Shown here: positions 1 through 11,802 of the stretch, piece after piece
Layout: every line of letters begins with the position of its first letter
Position numbering within the stretch: the stretch's first letter is position 1
Assembly: GCF_005080785.1 (NCBI RefSeq)
Contig: NZ_CP032998.1
Span: 106,679-170,678 of the forward strand
DNA length: 64,000 bases
Direction: 5' to 3'
DNA from: Buchnera aphidicola (Stegophylla sp.)
Lineage (GTDB): Bacteria > Pseudomonadota > Gammaproteobacteria > Enterobacterales > Enterobacteriaceae
Made by a program: the position numbers and the translations under genes
The notes under the pieces: model-generated
Told to the model about the DNA's origin: nothing
The model's input: the letters and a program-made list of their open reading frames with translations, nothing else
The model's database searches: none

Positions 1-242
1 GATTTAATAATAATATCTTTTAAAATTTTATTTATAGCATGTCCAATATGAATATTGCCGTTAGCATATGGTGGTCCATCATGAAGTAAGAAAATTTTTT
101 TTTTTTGATTTTTTTGTCTAATTATTTGGTATATATCATATTTTTGCCATTTTTTGAGAATATTAGGTTCTTGGATTGTTAAATTTCCTTTCATTGGAAA
201 ATTAGTTTTTGGTAAATTGAGTGTGTTTTTATAATGATTCAT
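1..242 (-). CDS. ileS: Isoleucyl-tRNA synthetase, N-terminal part (runs off the window)
   Basis: Only the first ~80 codons are inside the window; the gene continues past base 1. The start is the ATG complementary to 240-242. The translation begins [20 protein letters not shown] and contains [15 protein letters not shown], the class I aminoacyl-tRNA synthetase HIGH signature in its IleRS form. The enzyme charges tRNA-Ile in the cytoplasm. It is divergent from rpsT, as in E. coli, where rpsT faces ribF-ileS. A 12-T run at 95-106 reads as poly-Lys in this gene and is a slippage-prone site. Identity is sure; completeness cannot be judged. Confidence 0.95.
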   Translation of the reverse strand, partial: MNHYKNTLNLPKTNFPMKGNLTIQEPNILKKWQKYDIYQIIRQKNQKKKIFLLHDGPPYANGNIHIGHAINKILKDIIIK

Positions 243-435
243 TGGATCCTTATTATTTTTGAATATAATATAGATTTTAGAGTTTTACATTGTTATATTT
301 ATTATTTATTTTTTATATTAATAATATTGTGTAAAAATTTTTTATATTGAAAAAATAAATTTTATTTTTATAAATATTGTTATAATTATTGTTATATATT
401 GGGTAAGAATGTTTGACATGCAATGAGAGGCTAAT

Positions 436-687
436 ATGGCGAATATTAAATCGTCTAAACAACATAATATAAAATCTCAAAGAAAACGATGTTATAACAC
501 CAGTCGAAAATCGATGTTACGTACTTTTATGAAAAAAGTATTTTTAGCTATTACTTTAAAAAAAAAAAATATTGCTATGAAGGAATTTTATCATGTTCAA
601 TCTATTTTAGATAGATTGGCGATGAAAAAAATAATACATAAAAATACAGTATCACAATATAAATTGCGTTTTATTTTTAACAATTAA
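436..687 (+). CDS. rpsT: 30S ribosomal protein S20
   Basis: An 83-residue, very basic protein starting MANIKSSKQHNIKSQRKR, close in length and sequence to S20 of Enterobacterales (about 87 residues). S20 binds 16S rRNA early in 30S assembly. The ATG is preceded by a good ribosome binding site (GAGAGG, 425-430); E. coli uses UUG here, so this lineage has a stronger start. Its last ~25 codons and 3' flank are copied again downstream at 722-798 (see repeat). Divergent neighbour is ileS; dnaJ ends downstream on the other strand. Confidence 0.95.
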   Translation: MANIKSSKQHNIKSQRKRCYNTSRKSMLRTFMKKVFLAITLKKKNIAMKEFYHVQSILDRLAMKKIIHKNTVSQYKLRFIFNN

Positions 688-798
688 TCATTTATTTTGA
701 ATGTAGGTGTGTGTTGGGGGGGATAGATTAGCGATGCAAAATAATACATAACAATACAGTATCACAATATAAATTGCTAACAATTAATCATTTATTTT
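610..798 (+). repeat. Degenerate tandem duplication of the rpsT 3' end
   Basis: Unit 1 is 610-698, the last codons of rpsT plus 11 bases after its stop. Unit 2 is 722-798. Both start GATAGATT(G/A)GCGATG, share a 23-base block ending ATATAAATTG (643-665 and 753-775) and end AACAATTAATCATTTATTTT. Unit 2 has point changes, a net 2-base loss in the A-run and a net 10-base loss just after the shared block, so it no longer encodes the S20 C-terminus. The 23-base spacer is G-rich and runs into seven Gs at 716-722, which is odd for this genome. The offset between copies is 112 bases. Confidence 0.85.
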
Positions 799-875
799 TT
801 ATTTTAGCAGTGTTATTTTTTAATAAAATTATTACTTCATATAGTTGTTTGTATTATGAAGAAATATAATAAATA

Positions 876-2027
876 TTATTTTGTTAAGTTTTCAAAAAAT
901 TTTTTAATACCGTCAAAGAATCTTTTTGATTTAGGGTTATTATTTGTTTGATTATTATAATTTAAACTTTTTTCTAGTTTTTTAATAATGTTTTTTTGTT
1001 TTTCATTCAATTGTACTGGTGTTTCGACTATAATTCGACATATTAAATCTCCTATTTTATTAGTACGAATTGAATGAATTCCTTTCCCTTTAATCCGGAG
1101 TAATTTTCCAGATTGCGTTTCCGAAGGTATTTTAATTTTTATTTTTCCATGTAATGTAGGTACTTCTATGGTGCCGCCTAAAACAGCCATACAAAAATTG
1201 ATTGGAATATCACAATATAAATTATTTTCTTTTCTTTCAAAAATGGGGTGTTTTTTTATTATAATTTGAACATACAGATCACCAGGTAATGTTCTGTTTG
1301 GTCCTGTTTGACCTTCATTGGGGATTTTAATTTTATCATTAGTTTCTATACCGGATGGAATATTAACTAATATTTTTTTGTTAAATGGAACTTTACCTTT
1401 TCCTTGACATGATAAGCATGGGTTAGTAATGATTTTCCCTTTGCCTTGACAATATGAACATGTTTGTTGAACGGTAAAAAAACCTTGTTTTGTATATGTT
1501 TGGCCACGACCATGGCATACGTGACATGTATCTAAGGCTTTTCCTAATTTAGATCCACTTCCATAACATGCAGTACATTTTTTGGTTGATGGTATTAATA
1601 TTTCTTTACTCGTACCTTGAACTGATTCTTCTAAATTAATTTCTAGATTATATTGTAGATCTGATCCTTTTTGATTTTTTTTTTGGTAGCTATGACTATT
1701 TCCGAATATATCACTAAAAACATCTCCAAATATGTCTCCAAAATCTGCATTAGAGTGAGAAAAGTGATTTTCAAATGGGTTTTCGGTATTGTTGTTATTG
1801 TATTCAAAATTGGCATGTCCATATTGATCATATGCTTCTCTTTTTTGGGGATTAATTAATATTTCGTATGCTTCTTTAATTATTTTAAACTTTTTTTCTG
1901 AATTTTTATTACCTTGATTTCGATCAGGGTGGTATTTCATGGCTAATTTTTTATATGATTTTTTTATTTCGCGAGAGTTCGCGGTTTTAGAAATTCCTAA
2001 GATTTGATAATAATCTTTTTTTATCAT
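876..2027 (-). CDS. dnaJ: Chaperone DnaJ (Hsp40)
   Basis: A 383-residue type I J-protein that stimulates DnaK ATP hydrolysis and delivers unfolded substrates. The J domain is at residues ~1-70 with the HPD tripeptide at 33-35. A Phe/Asn/Gly-rich linker follows (~75-120). Four CxxCxGxG-type zinc repeats come next ([32 protein letters not shown]), then the C-terminal substrate-binding domains. Length matches E. coli (376). It lies 100 bases downstream of dnaK on the same strand, with a possible hairpin between them, and is probably cotranscribed from the sigma-32 promoter ahead of dnaK. Confidence 0.97.
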   Translation of the reverse strand: MIKKDYYQILGISKTANSREIKKSYKKLAMKYHPDRNQGNKNSEKKFKIIKEAYEILINPQKREAYDQYGHANFEYNNNNTENPFENHFSHSNADFGDIFGDVFSDIFGNSHSYQKKNQKGSDLQYNLEINLEESVQGTSKEILIPSTKKCTACYGSGSKLGKALDTCHVCHGRGQTYTKQGFFTVQQTCSYCQGKGKIITNPCLSCQGKGKVPFNKKILVNIPSGIETNDKIKIPNEGQTGPNRTLPGDLYVQIIIKKHPIFERKENNLYCDIPINFCMAVLGGTIEVPTLHGKIKIKIPSETQSGKLLRIKGKGIHSIRTNKIGDLICRIIVETPVQLNEKQKNIIKKLEKSLNYNNQTNNNPKSKRFFDGIKKFFENLTK

Positions 2028-2054
2028 GATGATATCCTAATGTAATATGATTTG

Positions 2055-2085
2055 ACGGGTATACAATGATACATCTCAAACCCGT
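2055..2085 (-). promoter_or_regulatory. Possible hairpin between dnaK and dnaJ
   Basis: A 6-bp inverted repeat, ACGGGT (2055-2060) and ACCCGT (2080-2085), encloses a 19-base loop in the 100-base gap between dnaK and dnaJ. Its GC content stands out from the surrounding AT-rich DNA. No clear U-tract follows on the transcribed strand, so it looks more like an RNA processing or stability element, or a weak attenuator, than a strong terminator. Function is inferred from position only. Confidence 0.4.
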
Positions 2086-2127
2086 TTTAATAATTGTAAG
2101 AATATTATTTTATTGTTTATGATAATT

Positions 2128-4044
2128 TTATTTTTTTGGTTCTTTAATTTCTTCAAATTCTGCATCAACAGCGTTGTCATTTTTTTGATGAGCAGATGTA
2201 TCATTTTGGTTATTTTGTTCATTTGTTGTTGTATTATTAGATAAATTATTTAATTGGGAAGTTTTTTGGATTAATATTTGTATTTTATTTTCTATTTCAG
2301 ATTTATTTTCTAATTTTAATGCGTTTTCTAAATTGTTAATTGCTACTTGTATTTCTTGTTCGTCTTGAGGATTTAATTTATTTTTTAATTCTGATAATTG
2401 TTTTCTTGTACTATGTAAAATTTGATCACCTTGGTTTTTTATTTTAATTAGTTCTTCAAATTGTCGATCAGATTCAGAGTTTTTTTCTGCATCGGAAATC
2501 ATTTTTTTAATTTCATCTTCGTGTAATCCTGAAGATGATTTAATGGTGATTTTTTGTTCTTTTCCTGTTTTTTTATCTTTTGCAGAAACGTGTAATATTC
2601 CATCTGCATCAATATCGAATGTTACTTCGATTTGTGGAATACCTCTAGGAGCAGGTTGGATACCATCTAAATTAAATTGTCCTAATGGTTTGTTATCTAT
2701 TGCTCTTTTTCTTTCACCTTGTAGAACATGTATAGTAACTGCTGATTGATTATCTTCTGCTGTTGAAAACACTTGACTGTGTTTTGTTGGAATAGTGGTG
2801 TTTTTGCTAATTAATGTTGTCATAATTCCACCCATTGTCTCAATTCCTAAAGATAATGGAGTTACATCTAGCAACAATACGTCTTTTACATCTCCTGATA
2901 ATACTCCACCTTGTACTGCAGCTCCTATAGCTACTGCTTCATCTGGATTAACATCTTTTCTTGGTTCTTTATTAAAGAATTTGGAGACTTTAGATTGTAC
3001 GAGAGGCATTCTTGTTTGACCTCCCACTAAAATAACATCATGTATATCTGAGATAGATAAATTAGCATCTTTTAAGGCAGTTTGTAATGGTACTATAGAT
3101 TTATTAATTAAATCTTCAACTAAGGATTCTAATTTGGATCGAGTTACTTTTAAGGTTAAGTGTTTTGGTCCATTGGCGTCAGCTGTAATATATGGTAAGT
3201 TGATATCACTATGTTGTGTAGATGAAAGTTCTATTTTAGTTTTTTCTGCTGCTTCTTTTAAACGTTGCATAGCTAGTGAATCATGTCGTAAATCAATACC
3301 TTGTTCTTTTTTAAATTCTGATACTAAATAGTTAATTAATCGACTATCAAAATCTTCTCCTCCTAAATGTGTGTCTCCATTAGTTGAAAGTACTTCAAAA
3401 GTTTTTTCTTTATCTACACTATCTATTTCAATAATAGAAATATCGAATGTACCACCACCTAGATCATATACTGCTATTATTTTATTACCTGGACTTTTAT
3501 CTAGTCCATATGCTAAAGCGGCAGCAGTAGGTTCATTTATAATACGTTTTACTTTTAATCCTGCAATTTTTCCAGCATCTTTTGTTGCTTGTCTTTGTGC
3601 ATCATTAAAGTATGCTGGTACAGTGATAACAGCTTGTGTTATTGTTTCACTTAAATAGTCTTCTGCTGTTTTTTTCATTTTTTTTAGAATTTCAGCAGAA
3701 ATTTGAGGTGGTGCTATATGTTTTCCTGTAATATTAATCCATGCATCACCGTTTTTGGAATTGATAATTTGGTAAGGCATGATTTTAATGTCTCGTTGTA
3801 CTTCTTCATCTTTAAATTTTCTACCAATTAATCTTTTAATAGCAAATAGTGTATTTTTTGGATTTGTAATAGCTTGTCTTTTAGCAGGTTGGCCAACTAA
3901 AATTTCTCCAGTTTTCGTATATGCAATAATAGAGGGGGTAGTGCGATCACCTTCTGAATTTTCTAATACTTTGGCTTGTTTGCCTTCCATAATAGCCACA
4001 CAGGAGTTTGTAGTACCTAAATCGATACCAATAATTTTACTCAT
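2128..4044 (-). CDS. dnaK: Chaperone DnaK (Hsp70)
   Basis: A 638-residue Hsp70, the same length as E. coli DnaK. The nucleotide-binding domain starts with [13 protein letters not shown] and contains [15 protein letters not shown] and the [12 protein letters not shown] phosphate loop. The substrate-binding domain includes [14 protein letters not shown]. The helical lid ends in an Asn/Gln-rich tail finishing [10 protein letters not shown]. It folds and refolds proteins with DnaJ and GrpE; Hsp70 and GroEL are typically very abundant in Buchnera. A well-formed heat-shock promoter lies ~55-85 bases upstream. Confidence 0.98.
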   Translation of the reverse strand: MSKIIGIDLGTTNSCVAIMEGKQAKVLENSEGDRTTPSIIAYTKTGEILVGQPAKRQAITNPKNTLFAIKRLIGRKFKDEEVQRDIKIMPYQIINSKNGDAWINITGKHIAPPQISAEILKKMKKTAEDYLSETITQAVITVPAYFNDAQRQATKDAGKIAGLKVKRIINEPTAAALAYGLDKSPGNKIIAVYDLGGGTFDISIIEIDSVDKEKTFEVLSTNGDTHLGGEDFDSRLINYLVSEFKKEQGIDLRHDSLAMQRLKEAAEKTKIELSSTQHSDINLPYITADANGPKHLTLKVTRSKLESLVEDLINKSIVPLQTALKDANLSISDIHDVILVGGQTRMPLVQSKVSKFFNKEPRKDVNPDEAVAIGAAVQGGVLSGDVKDVLLLDVTPLSLGIETMGGIMTTLISKNTTIPTKHSQVFSTAEDNQSAVTIHVLQGERKRAIDNKPLGQFNLDGIQPAPRGIPQIEVTFDIDADGILHVSAKDKKTGKEQKITIKSSSGLHEDEIKKMISDAEKNSESDRQFEELIKIKNQGDQILHSTRKQLSELKNKLNPQDEQEIQVAINNLENALKLENKSEIENKIQILIQKTSQLNNLSNNTTTNEQNNQNDTSAHQKNDNAVDAEFEEIKEPKK

Positions 4045-4099
4045 TTTATACCTCTACATTTGTATTTAAAGTACTGTAAGTTTGTTAATAATATGTAAT

Positions 4100-4127
4100 T
4101 AATGGGGGCATTTATGATTTCATCAAG
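4100..4127 (-). promoter_or_regulatory. Sigma-32 (heat-shock) promoter of dnaK
   Basis: On the minus strand, CTTGAT (4127-4122) is separated by 14 bases from CCCCATTA (4107-4100). This closely matches the sigma-32 consensus CTTGAA, a 13-15 base spacer, and CCCCATnT. A C-rich -10 box is very unlikely by chance in such AT-rich DNA. The start of dnaK is ~55 bases downstream of the -10 box. Confidence 0.8.
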
Positions 4128-4170
4128 GTTAAATAAAAAATATTTTAATAAAAATCATTATATTTTAATA

Positions 4171-4200
4171 TTGATTATTTTATAAAATTTTTAATATAAT
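4171..4200 (+). promoter_or_regulatory. Candidate sigma-70 promoter of the nuo operon
   Basis: TTGATT (4171-4176) and a perfect TATAAT (4195-4200) are 18 bases apart and lie ~90 bases ahead of the nuoA start, in the only intergenic region upstream of the operon. AT-rich DNA gives frequent chance -10 boxes, so this is moderate evidence. Confidence 0.4.
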
Positions 4201-4289
4201 ATGATAATGTTTATATATTTCATATAATATGAAATTATTATTTTTTGAATTATTTGTTTATTTTATAATAAAATTATGGAGGGTCTACA

Positions 4290-4676
4290 TTGTTGTCTCA
4301 AAGTTATAATTTTTTGATATTTATTATTTTTTCATTTAGTATTTGTGGAATTATGTTATTAGGAGGTTGGTTATTAGGAGGACGTACTATATCTAGGAAC
4401 AAACATACACCTTTTGAATCTGGTATCGTACCTTATGGTGATACAAATCTTCGTTTTTTTATTAAATTTTATTTGGTATCTGTGTTTTTTGTTATTTTTG
4501 ATGTAGAAATTTTATATTTATATGCTTGGGCAATAAATTTAAAAAGTTTAGGTTGGATAGGATTTTTCGAAATATTAATTTTTATTTTTATTTTATTATT
4601 ATCTTTGATGTATTTAATTAAAAATCGAGTATTAAGTGAGTCTGCAAAAGTATATAATAAATATATGCATAGTTAA
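4290..4676 (+). CDS. nuoA: NADH-quinone oxidoreductase subunit A
   Basis: A 128-residue inner-membrane subunit of complex I with three predicted membrane helices. Conserved motifs include [16 protein letters not shown] and [15 protein letters not shown], the last carrying the acidic residues near the quinone site. The likely start is TTG at 4290 (a second TTG follows directly), placed by a strong Shine-Dalgarno GGAGGG at 4278-4283 with a 6-base gap; no in-frame ATG fits. It is the first gene of the nuo operon, 25 bases before nuoB. Confidence 0.95.
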   Translation: MLSQSYNFLIFIIFSFSICGIMLLGGWLLGGRTISRNKHTPFESGIVPYGDTNLRFFIKFYLVSVFFVIFDVEILYLYAWAINLKSLGWIGFFEILIFIFILLLSLMYLIKNRVLSESAKVYNKYMHS

Positions 4677-4701
4677 TATTTTATTTTTTTACGGGAAAAT
4701 T

Positions 4702-5376
4702 ATGGAATATACTTTAACTCGAATTAATATAAATGATCAACATGAAAACTATCCGAGACATGTTAAAAAAAACGTTCAAGATCCTTTGGATATTCATGTG
4801 AATAAAAATGTGTTTACAGGAAAATTAACTTTATTATTACATAAATTAGTTAATTGGAGTCGAAAAAATTCTTTATGGCCTTATAATTTTGGGTTATCAT
4901 GTTGTTATGTTGAAATGGTAACATCATTTACTTCAGTACACGATGTTTCTAGGTTTGGATCTGAAGTGCTTCGAGCTTCACCAAGACAATCTGATGTTAT
5001 GGTGATATCTGGTACACCGTTTATTAAAATGGTACCTGTCATACAAAGATTATATGATCAAATGTTAGAACCTAAATGGGTCATTTCAATGGGATCATGT
5101 TCTAATTCTGGGGGTATGTATGATATTTATTCTGTTGTTCAAGGTGTAGATAAATTTCTTCCAGTAGATATTTATGTTCCTGGATGTCCTCCTAGACCTG
5201 AAGCATATATACAAGCATTAATGTTACTTCAAAAATCGATTACTAAGGAACGTCGTCCATTATCGTGGATTGTTGGAGAACAAGGTATATATAAAGCTAA
5301 TATGACATCTCAAAAGTTAATAAAACATACAATGAGATCTGAGGTTTATGATTTAAATTCTTCTGATAATATTTAA
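4702..5376 (+). CDS. nuoB: NADH-quinone oxidoreductase subunit B
   Basis: A 224-residue peripheral-arm subunit holding cluster N2, the last 4Fe-4S centre before quinone. The ligands are visible: the tandem Cys pair in GLSCCYVEM, the Cys in GSCSNSGG and the Cys in PGCPPRPEA. The ATG at 4702 is chosen because MEYTLTRI aligns with the E. coli start MDYTLTRI; the frame is open further upstream, but that stretch lies inside nuoA. Confidence 0.97.
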   Translation: MEYTLTRININDQHENYPRHVKKNVQDPLDIHVNKNVFTGKLTLLLHKLVNWSRKNSLWPYNFGLSCCYVEMVTSFTSVHDVSRFGSEVLRASPRQSDVMVISGTPFIKMVPVIQRLYDQMLEPKWVISMGSCSNSGGMYDIYSVVQGVDKFLPVDIYVPGCPPRPEAYIQALMLLQKSITKERRPLSWIVGEQGIYKANMTSQKLIKHTMRSEVYDLNSSDNI

Positions 5377-5422
5377 ATATATTATTTTTTTATATAATAA
5401 TTATTAAATAATTTGAGTTTGT

Positions 5423-7165
5423 ATGATAAATTTAATTTTTCAGGAATTATGTAATAGTTTTCAAAATTATTCATTTGTTTGTCAAGATACTTGTATTGAT
5501 TGTCCAGTGATTTGGGTTGATCGTAGTATATTATTGCAAGTAATACGATTTTTAAAGCGTTATCCTAGATTATATAATATGTTATTTGATTTACATGGTG
5601 TAGATGAGCGGTTAAGGTTATATAAAAATAATTTACCTCAATCAGATTTTTCAGTTTTTTATCATTTAATTTCTATTGAAAATAATATTGATATTATTAT
5701 AAAAGTGCCTTTATTATTGAATGATTTGAATATTCCTACATTAACAAAAGTTTTTTTAAATGCTAATTGGTATGAACGAGAAACTTGGGAAATGTTTGGT
5801 ATTGTTTTTACTGGTCATCCTAATTTAAATCGTATTATTATGCCTAAAACATGGGTTGGTCATCCTTTAAGAAAGGATTATTCTGCTCGTGCTACGGAAT
5901 TTAAACCGTTTTATTTAAATTCAAAAAAAGAAGATTTAGAAATGAGTGCATTATCTTTTAATCCTTTTGAGTGGGGATTAAAAAAAAATAATAAACATTC
6001 AGATTTTATGTTTTTAAATTTAGGACCTAATCATCCTTCAGCACATGGAGCATTTCGTATTGTATTACAATTGGACGGAGAAGAAATAGTAGATTGCATT
6101 CCTGATATTGGTTATCATCATCGTGGGGCAGAAAAAATGGCTGAACGTCAGTCTTGGCATAGTTATATTCCTTATACTGATCGTATTGAATATCTTGGTG
6201 GCTGTGTTAATGAAATGCCATATATATTAGCTATTGAAAAGTTGGCTCATATTTCTGTTCCGGATAGAGTTAAAGTGATTAGAGTAATGCTATCTGAATT
6301 GTTCCGTATAAATAGTCATTTATTATATATTTCTACTTTTATTCAGGATGTAGGTGCTATGACACCTGTATTTTTAGCTTTTACGGATCGTCAAAAAATT
6401 TATGATATTATTGAGGCAATTACTGGTGCTCGAATGCATCCTGCTTGGTTTAGGATTGGAGGAGTAGCACATGATTTACCAAATGGTTGGAATAAGTTAT
6501 TGTTGGAGTTTTTACAATGGATGCCTAAAAGATTAAAATATTATATTCAAGTTGCTTTAAAAAATAGTATTTTAATTAGTCGCTCAAAAGGCGTGGCTTG
6601 TTATAATAAGGAAGAAGCATTATCTTGGGGTGTGACAGGTGCAGGATTACGAGCTACTGGGATAAATTTTGATGTTCGAAAAAAACGTCCATATTCAGGG
6701 TATGAAAATTTTGATTTTTCTATTCCACTTGGTGATGGGATTAGTGATTGTTATTCTAGGGTATTATTGAAAATTGAAGAGATTGAACAGAGTTTAATTA
6801 TTTTAAATCAATGTTTGCATTATATGCCTAGCGGTCCTTTTAAATCTGATCATCCATTGACCACTCCTCCTTATAAGGATAAGACATTAAAGAATATTGA
6901 AACATTGATTACACATTTTTTACAAGTTTCTTGGGGCCCAATTATGCCTGTTAATGAAAGTTTTCAAATGATTGAAGCTACTAAAGGAATAAATAGTTAT
7001 TATTTAATTAGTGATGGTGGAACCATGAGTTATCGAACTAGAATTCGAACACCAAGTTTTCCTCATTTACAACAAATACCTTCTGTTATTCGAGGTAGTT
7101 TAATATCTGATTTAATTGTATATTTAGGAAGCATTGATTTCGTTATGTCTGATGTAGATCGTTAA
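5423..7165 (+). CDS. nuoC: NADH-quinone oxidoreductase fused subunit C/D
   Basis: A 580-residue fusion of NuoC and NuoD, as in E. coli and relatives (~600 residues; often called nuoCD). Residues ~1-180 are the NuoC (30 kDa-like) domain with [14 protein letters not shown] and GHPLRKDY. Residues ~195-580 are the NuoD (49 kDa-like) domain with [13 protein letters not shown] and [14 protein letters not shown], which help form the quinone cavity. The C-terminus [19 protein letters not shown] is intact. It acts in the peripheral arm of complex I. Confidence 0.97.
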   Translation: MINLIFQELCNSFQNYSFVCQDTCIDCPVIWVDRSILLQVIRFLKRYPRLYNMLFDLHGVDERLRLYKNNLPQSDFSVFYHLISIENNIDIIIKVPLLLNDLNIPTLTKVFLNANWYERETWEMFGIVFTGHPNLNRIIMPKTWVGHPLRKDYSARATEFKPFYLNSKKEDLEMSALSFNPFEWGLKKNNKHSDFMFLNLGPNHPSAHGAFRIVLQLDGEEIVDCIPDIGYHHRGAEKMAERQSWHSYIPYTDRIEYLGGCVNEMPYILAIEKLAHISVPDRVKVIRVMLSELFRINSHLLYISTFIQDVGAMTPVFLAFTDRQKIYDIIEAITGARMHPAWFRIGGVAHDLPNGWNKLLLEFLQWMPKRLKYYIQVALKNSILISRSKGVACYNKEEALSWGVTGAGLRATGINFDVRKKRPYSGYENFDFSIPLGDGISDCYSRVLLKIEEIEQSLIILNQCLHYMPSGPFKSDHPLTTPPYKDKTLKNIETLITHFLQVSWGPIMPVNESFQMIEATKGINSYYLISDGGTMSYRTRIRTPSFPHLQQIPSVIRGSLISDLIVYLGSIDFVMSDVDR

Positions 7166-7188
7166 ATATTATAATAGAATATAAAATT

Positions 7189-7668
7189 ATGTTTAATAAA
7201 GATAAGCTAAATAAATTAGAATTGTGCAAGATATTAGAAGAAAAAAAAAATTATGAAACTTCTAAATCTGTATCTATTGAAGCGTTAAAAATTGTTCAAC
7301 GTACCAGAGGGTGGATTTCTGATAATATGATGCAAGAAATTGCAAAAGTATTATGTATTTCAGAAAGTAGTTTAGAGGAAATAGCTACTTTCTATAATCA
7401 GATATATCGTCGACCTGTAGGTCGTCATATTATTCGATACTGTGATAGTGTTGTATGTTATATGTTGGGTTATAAACATGTTGTTAATAAATTAAAAACT
7501 ATTTTAAATATTTGCCCTGGTCAAACTACTTGTGATAATCGATTTACTATATTACCTGTTTCGTGTTTAGGAAGTTGTGATAAAGCTCCTGTAATTATGA
7601 TTAATGAGAATACTTATTCACGAGTGAATACTGATGGTATACCTATTTTATTAGAGAAATATAAATGA
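7189..7668 (+). CDS. nuoE: NADH-quinone oxidoreductase subunit E
   Basis: A 159-residue thioredoxin-fold subunit carrying 2Fe-2S cluster N1a. The four Cys ligands are in CDSVVC (first pair) and [10 protein letters not shown] (second pair). It forms the NADH-dehydrogenase module with NuoF and NuoG. A 10-A run near its 5' end (7241-7250) is a possible slippage site. Its stop overlaps the nuoF start by 4 bases (ATGA), which suggests translational coupling. Confidence 0.96.
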   Translation: MFNKDKLNKLELCKILEEKKNYETSKSVSIEALKIVQRTRGWISDNMMQEIAKVLCISESSLEEIATFYNQIYRRPVGRHIIRYCDSVVCYMLGYKHVVNKLKTILNICPGQTTCDNRFTILPVSCLGSCDKAPVIMINENTYSRVNTDGIPILLEKYK

Positions 7669-9008
7669 AAAAAATATTCAAGAAGCCTGAATCTCATCCT
7701 TTAACTTGGTGGTTAGATAATGAAGAAAATACAGTTTATATTAATGAATATTGTCAAAAAAATGGATATTCTGCTTTAAAAATGGTTTTAAAAAATTTAG
7801 AAAAAAAAGAAATTATTGATATTGTTAAATGTTCTGAACTTAAAGGTCGAGGTGGTGCAGGTTTTTATACTGGCGTTAAATGGAGTTTAATGCCAAAGAA
7901 AGAAATTGGTATTCCGAGATATCTAATATGTAATGCTGATGAAATGGAACCAGGGACTTTTAAAGATCGATTTTTATTAGAAAAAATACCTCATCAATTA
8001 ATTGAAGGTATCATAATTGCCAGTTTTGCATTAGACATTTCTAGAGCTTATATTTTTTTAAGAGGTGAATATATAGATGCAGAGAGGATATTAAAAAGAT
8101 CTATTAGTGAAGCAAAACAATTTGGTTATTTAGGCAATAATATTTTAAAAAGTGATTTTAGTCTTGATATTATTGTTCATACTGGTGCTGGAAGATATAT
8201 TTGTGGAGAAGAAACAGCTTTGATTAATTCTTTAGAAGGACGTCGTGCTAATCCAAGAATTAAACCTCCATTTCCTGCTTGTGTTGGGCTGTGGGGTAAA
8301 CCTACGTGTGTAAATAATGTTGAGACATTATCTAATATTCCTTCTATTTTATTACATGGTGTTGATTGGTATAAAAGTTTATCTTGTAGTAAAGATCAAG
8401 GAACAAAGTTAATGGGTTTTTCTGGCCAAGTTAATTATCCTGGATTATGGGAATTACCATTTGGTATATCTGCTCGAGAGATTTTAGAAGACTATTCTGG
8501 AGGTATGAAAAAAGGTTTGTTATTAAAAGCTTGGCAACCTGGTGGAGCGAGTACAGATTTTTTGATTGGTGATAATATTGATGTAAAAATGGATTTTGAA
8601 AGTATTTTTCAAGCAGGGAGTAGATTTGGGACTGGTATTGGAATGGTGGTAGATCATACTGTTAATATTGTATCATTAGTATGTAATTTGGAAGAGTTTT
8701 TTGCTCGTGAATCATGTGGTTTTTGTACACCTTGTAGAGATGGGTTACCTTGGATTGTAAAAATTTTGAGATCTATGGTTAATAAATCTGGAAGACAAGG
8801 TGATATTGAAATATTAGAAGATTTATGTATACAATTAGGTCCTGGAAAAACTGTTTGTGCACATGCTCCAGGAGCTATAGAACCGTTACAAAGTGCAATA
8901 AAATTGTTTAGATCTGAATTTGAAGATGGAATAGATGTTCAAAATTCAAAAAATATTTTAGATGTTAGTCCGAATATTCAATCCAATATGTTTAAACTAG
9001 ATTTTTAA
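7665..9008 (+). CDS. nuoF: NADH-quinone oxidoreductase subunit F
   Basis: A 447-residue NADH- and FMN-binding subunit with 4Fe-4S cluster N3. The Gly-rich NADH site [14 protein letters not shown], the FMN-site stretch [14 protein letters not shown], and the cluster ligands [12 protein letters not shown] plus a later Cys ([11 protein letters not shown]) are all present. It accepts the hydride from NADH. Start codon overlaps the nuoE stop. Confidence 0.97.
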   Translation: MKKIFKKPESHPLTWWLDNEENTVYINEYCQKNGYSALKMVLKNLEKKEIIDIVKCSELKGRGGAGFYTGVKWSLMPKKEIGIPRYLICNADEMEPGTFKDRFLLEKIPHQLIEGIIIASFALDISRAYIFLRGEYIDAERILKRSISEAKQFGYLGNNILKSDFSLDIIVHTGAGRYICGEETALINSLEGRRANPRIKPPFPACVGLWGKPTCVNNVETLSNIPSILLHGVDWYKSLSCSKDQGTKLMGFSGQVNYPGLWELPFGISAREILEDYSGGMKKGLLLKAWQPGGASTDFLIGDNIDVKMDFESIFQAGSRFGTGIGMVVDHTVNIVSLVCNLEEFFARESCGFCTPCRDGLPWIVKILRSMVNKSGRQGDIEILEDLCIQLGPGKTVCAHAPGAIEPLQSAIKLFRSEFEDGIDVQNSKNILDVSPNIQSNMFKLDF

Positions 9009-9071
9009 AATATTACTTATGTATTGGAATGTTTAAATATGTATTATATATTGTTTTTGGGGTATTAGATT

Positions 9072-11795
9072 ATGGATAAGGTTATAATATTTATAAATAG
9101 TCATAAATATTATGTAGATTCATCATACAATTTATTACAAATATGTTTATCGTTAAATATAGATGTTCCTTATTTTTGTTGGCATCCAGCGTTGGGTAGT
9201 GTTGGATCATGCAGATTATGTGCTGTTAAACAATATTCTACGTTTTATGATAATACAGGTAGAATTATTATGTCTTGCATGTCTTCTGTTTCAGATAATA
9301 TGATAATTTCTACTATTGATCGAGAGGTTCAAAAAAATCAAAAAGGTATTATTGAGTTATTAATGACTAATCATCCTCATGATTGCCCGGTATGTGAAGA
9401 AGGTGGTAGTTGTCATTTACAAGATATGACGGTGATGGTTAAACATAATATTCGTCGTTATATGTTTCCTAAACGTACACATCGTAATCAATATTTAGGT
9501 AGTTTTATATCACATCAAATGAATCGTTGTATTAGTTGTTATCGTTGTGTTAGATATTATAGAGATTATGCAGATGGTACTGATTTTGGAGTTTATGGCA
9601 CTAGTAACAATGTTTATTTTGGACGATTTAAGGATGGTACTTTAGAAAGTGAATATTCAGGTAATTTAGTTGAAGTATGTCCGACGGGTGTTTTTACAGA
9701 TAAAATATATTCTCAAAATTATAATCGAAAATGGGATTTACAATATTCTCCAAGTATTTGTCAACATTGTTGTGTTGGATGTAATATTATTATTGGTGAA
9801 AGATATGGTAAATTAAATAAAGTAGAGAATAGATATCATCATTCTATTAATCGTTATTTTTTATGTGATTTAGGACGTTTTGGGTATAATTATGTTAATG
9901 TTAAAAAACGATATAAACAACCGTTTATAAATATTATAAATGATAAAAAATTTTTAAAAAAAAAAGATACTATTAAATTAATATCAAATATATTATGTAA
10001 TTCTACATGCACTATTGGTATTGGTTCTATTAGATCGAGTATAGAAAATAATTTTTCTTTACGAAAATTAGTTGGGAAAGATAATTTTTCTAGTGGTATG
10101 TTGGATATGGATCATAATTGTGTAAAATTAATTATAGATGTTTTAGAGAATAGTGGTATTTATGTTCCAACATTACCAGAAATAGAAAAATATGATTTGA
10201 TTTTAATTATTGGTGAAGATATTACTCAAACTGCTTCTATGATTGCATTATCTGTTAGACAAGCTGCGAAAAGAAATAATTGTAATAATAATGTGAATTA
10301 TAAAAATATTCCTAAATGGCATAGTGCTGCAATGTTAAATATTTCTTATAATAACAAAAAATGTGTATATATTTTGCATACTCATGAGACTAAATTAGAT
10401 GATATTGCTGCTCTAAATTATTATGGTTCCATACAAGAACAAGAAATTTTTGCTTTTTCGATTGAAAATCGAATTTGTAATATGAAAAAAAATTTAAATT
10501 GTCTTAATTCATCATGTAATAATGAGATTGATATTGTTGTAAATGCATTAATGTTGTGTAAAAAACCATTAATTATTTCTGGATCTCATTCTGGAAGTAT
10601 GAATTTAATTCAATCTTCTGTAAATATAGCAAAAGGGTTAAAGAATTTGTATAAAGATGTAGGTTTAGTTTTATTAACACCTGCTGTTAATAGTATTGGG
10701 GTAGGTATATTATCTCATATGTCTTTGGAAAATGTGTTAGATAAGTGTGATAATAATATGGTTGATACGTTAATCATTTTAGAAAATAATTTATATCGTC
10801 ATATATCTGAAGAGGTATTAAATCCGATTTTAAAAAAAGTCAATAATATTATCGTATTAGATCATCAAATACATAAGATAATTAATAAGAGTACTATATT
10901 TTTGCCATTGTCGAATTTTTCGGAGAGTTCTGGTACGGTAATTAATTATGAAGGTAGAGCACAGCGATTTTTTTCTTCTTTTAATCCTGTATGGTATGAT
11001 CATAAATCGTGTATTTTAGAAGGATGGAAATGGTTATATAAAATTTATTTTCAGAGTAATAAAATACAAAAATTTAGTCATATTCAGTTTGATACTGTTA
11101 TTCAAGAATATACACAAAATATTCATATTTTTAAAAATATAAAAAATATTGCTCCTGATGCAAATTTCAGAATTTATGGACAAAAAATTGCTCGGTTACC
11201 TCATCGTGCTAGTAGCAGAACAGCTGTTAATATACATAAAAATATACATGAACCGATGCAAAAAATTGATTATGATACTATGTTTTCTTTTTCTATGGAA
11301 GGAAATCAAAATTCAGTAAAATATTCTCAGTATGTTCCTTTTATTTGGTCTCCTGGCTGGAATTCTTCTCAGTTATGGAATAAATATGAATTTAGTAAAT
11401 TAAATTTTGATTCTGGTGTTCGATTATTTCCATTGAAAAATTCAAATGTTTCATATACTTTTAAACCCAAATATCATGATATGAGTATAATTATAAAAAA
11501 ACAATGGTGTGTTATTCCGTATTATTTATTATTAGGAAGTGAAGAAATGAGTTATCAATCTTTAGAAATAAAGGAAAAATTTTATAAAATTTATGCTTTG
11601 ATCAGTTTGTATCATAAAAAAGAATTGGATAAAAAAGTTCGTATTGAATTTTATTATTTAGGAAAAATATTTCAATTTTTTATTAAATTTTCTTCAAAAT
11701 TAACAAGTTATAATATTGGATTACCTGTAGGTATACCAGGTATACCACGTTCTTTAATAGGTTATAAAATTAAAAATATACGAGGTATAATATAG
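9072..11795 (+). CDS. nuoG: NADH-quinone oxidoreductase subunit G
   Basis: A 907-residue iron-sulfur subunit, matching E. coli length. The N-terminus is a 2Fe-2S ferredoxin fold ([18 protein letters not shown]). [14 protein letters not shown] ligates cluster N5, and [10 protein letters not shown] with a later Cys ligates N4. The CQHCCVGC element with a downstream Cys matches the extra N7 cluster of E. coli-type NuoG. The remainder is a molybdopterin-oxidoreductase-like domain without catalytic function and is the most diverged part. A 63-base gap separates it from nuoF. A 10-A run at 9956-9965 is a possible slippage site. Confidence 0.95.
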   Translation: MDKVIIFINSHKYYVDSSYNLLQICLSLNIDVPYFCWHPALGSVGSCRLCAVKQYSTFYDNTGRIIMSCMSSVSDNMIISTIDREVQKNQKGIIELLMTNHPHDCPVCEEGGSCHLQDMTVMVKHNIRRYMFPKRTHRNQYLGSFISHQMNRCISCYRCVRYYRDYADGTDFGVYGTSNNVYFGRFKDGTLESEYSGNLVEVCPTGVFTDKIYSQNYNRKWDLQYSPSICQHCCVGCNIIIGERYGKLNKVENRYHHSINRYFLCDLGRFGYNYVNVKKRYKQPFINIINDKKFLKKKDTIKLISNILCNSTCTIGIGSIRSSIENNFSLRKLVGKDNFSSGMLDMDHNCVKLIIDVLENSGIYVPTLPEIEKYDLILIIGEDITQTASMIALSVRQAAKRNNCNNNVNYKNIPKWHSAAMLNISYNNKKCVYILHTHETKLDDIAALNYYGSIQEQEIFAFSIENRICNMKKNLNCLNSSCNNEIDIVVNALMLCKKPLIISGSHSGSMNLIQSSVNIAKGLKNLYKDVGLVLLTPAVNSIGVGILSHMSLENVLDKCDNNMVDTLIILENNLYRHISEEVLNPILKKVNNIIVLDHQIHKIINKSTIFLPLSNFSESSGTVINYEGRAQRFFSSFNPVWYDHKSCILEGWKWLYKIYFQSNKIQKFSHIQFDTVIQEYTQNIHIFKNIKNIAPDANFRIYGQKIARLPHRASSRTAVNIHKNIHEPMQKIDYDTMFSFSMEGNQNSVKYSQYVPFIWSPGWNSSQLWNKYEFSKLNFDSGVRLFPLKNSNVSYTFKPKYHDMSIIIKKQWCVIPYYLLLGSEEMSYQSLEIKEKFYKIYALISLYHKKELDKKVRIEFYYLGKIFQFFIKFSSKLTSYNIGLPVGIPGIPRSLIGYKIKNIRGII

Positions 11796-11802
11796 ATTAT
11801 AT

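Noticed and set aside
1671-1859. Overlapping short frames on both strands within dnaJ
   Set aside because: They sit in the low-complexity linker of DnaJ, where frames open by composition.
2543-4069. Several 65-96 codon frames antisense to dnaK
   Set aside because: All lie opposite the highly conserved dnaK gene and show no ribosome binding sites or family motifs.
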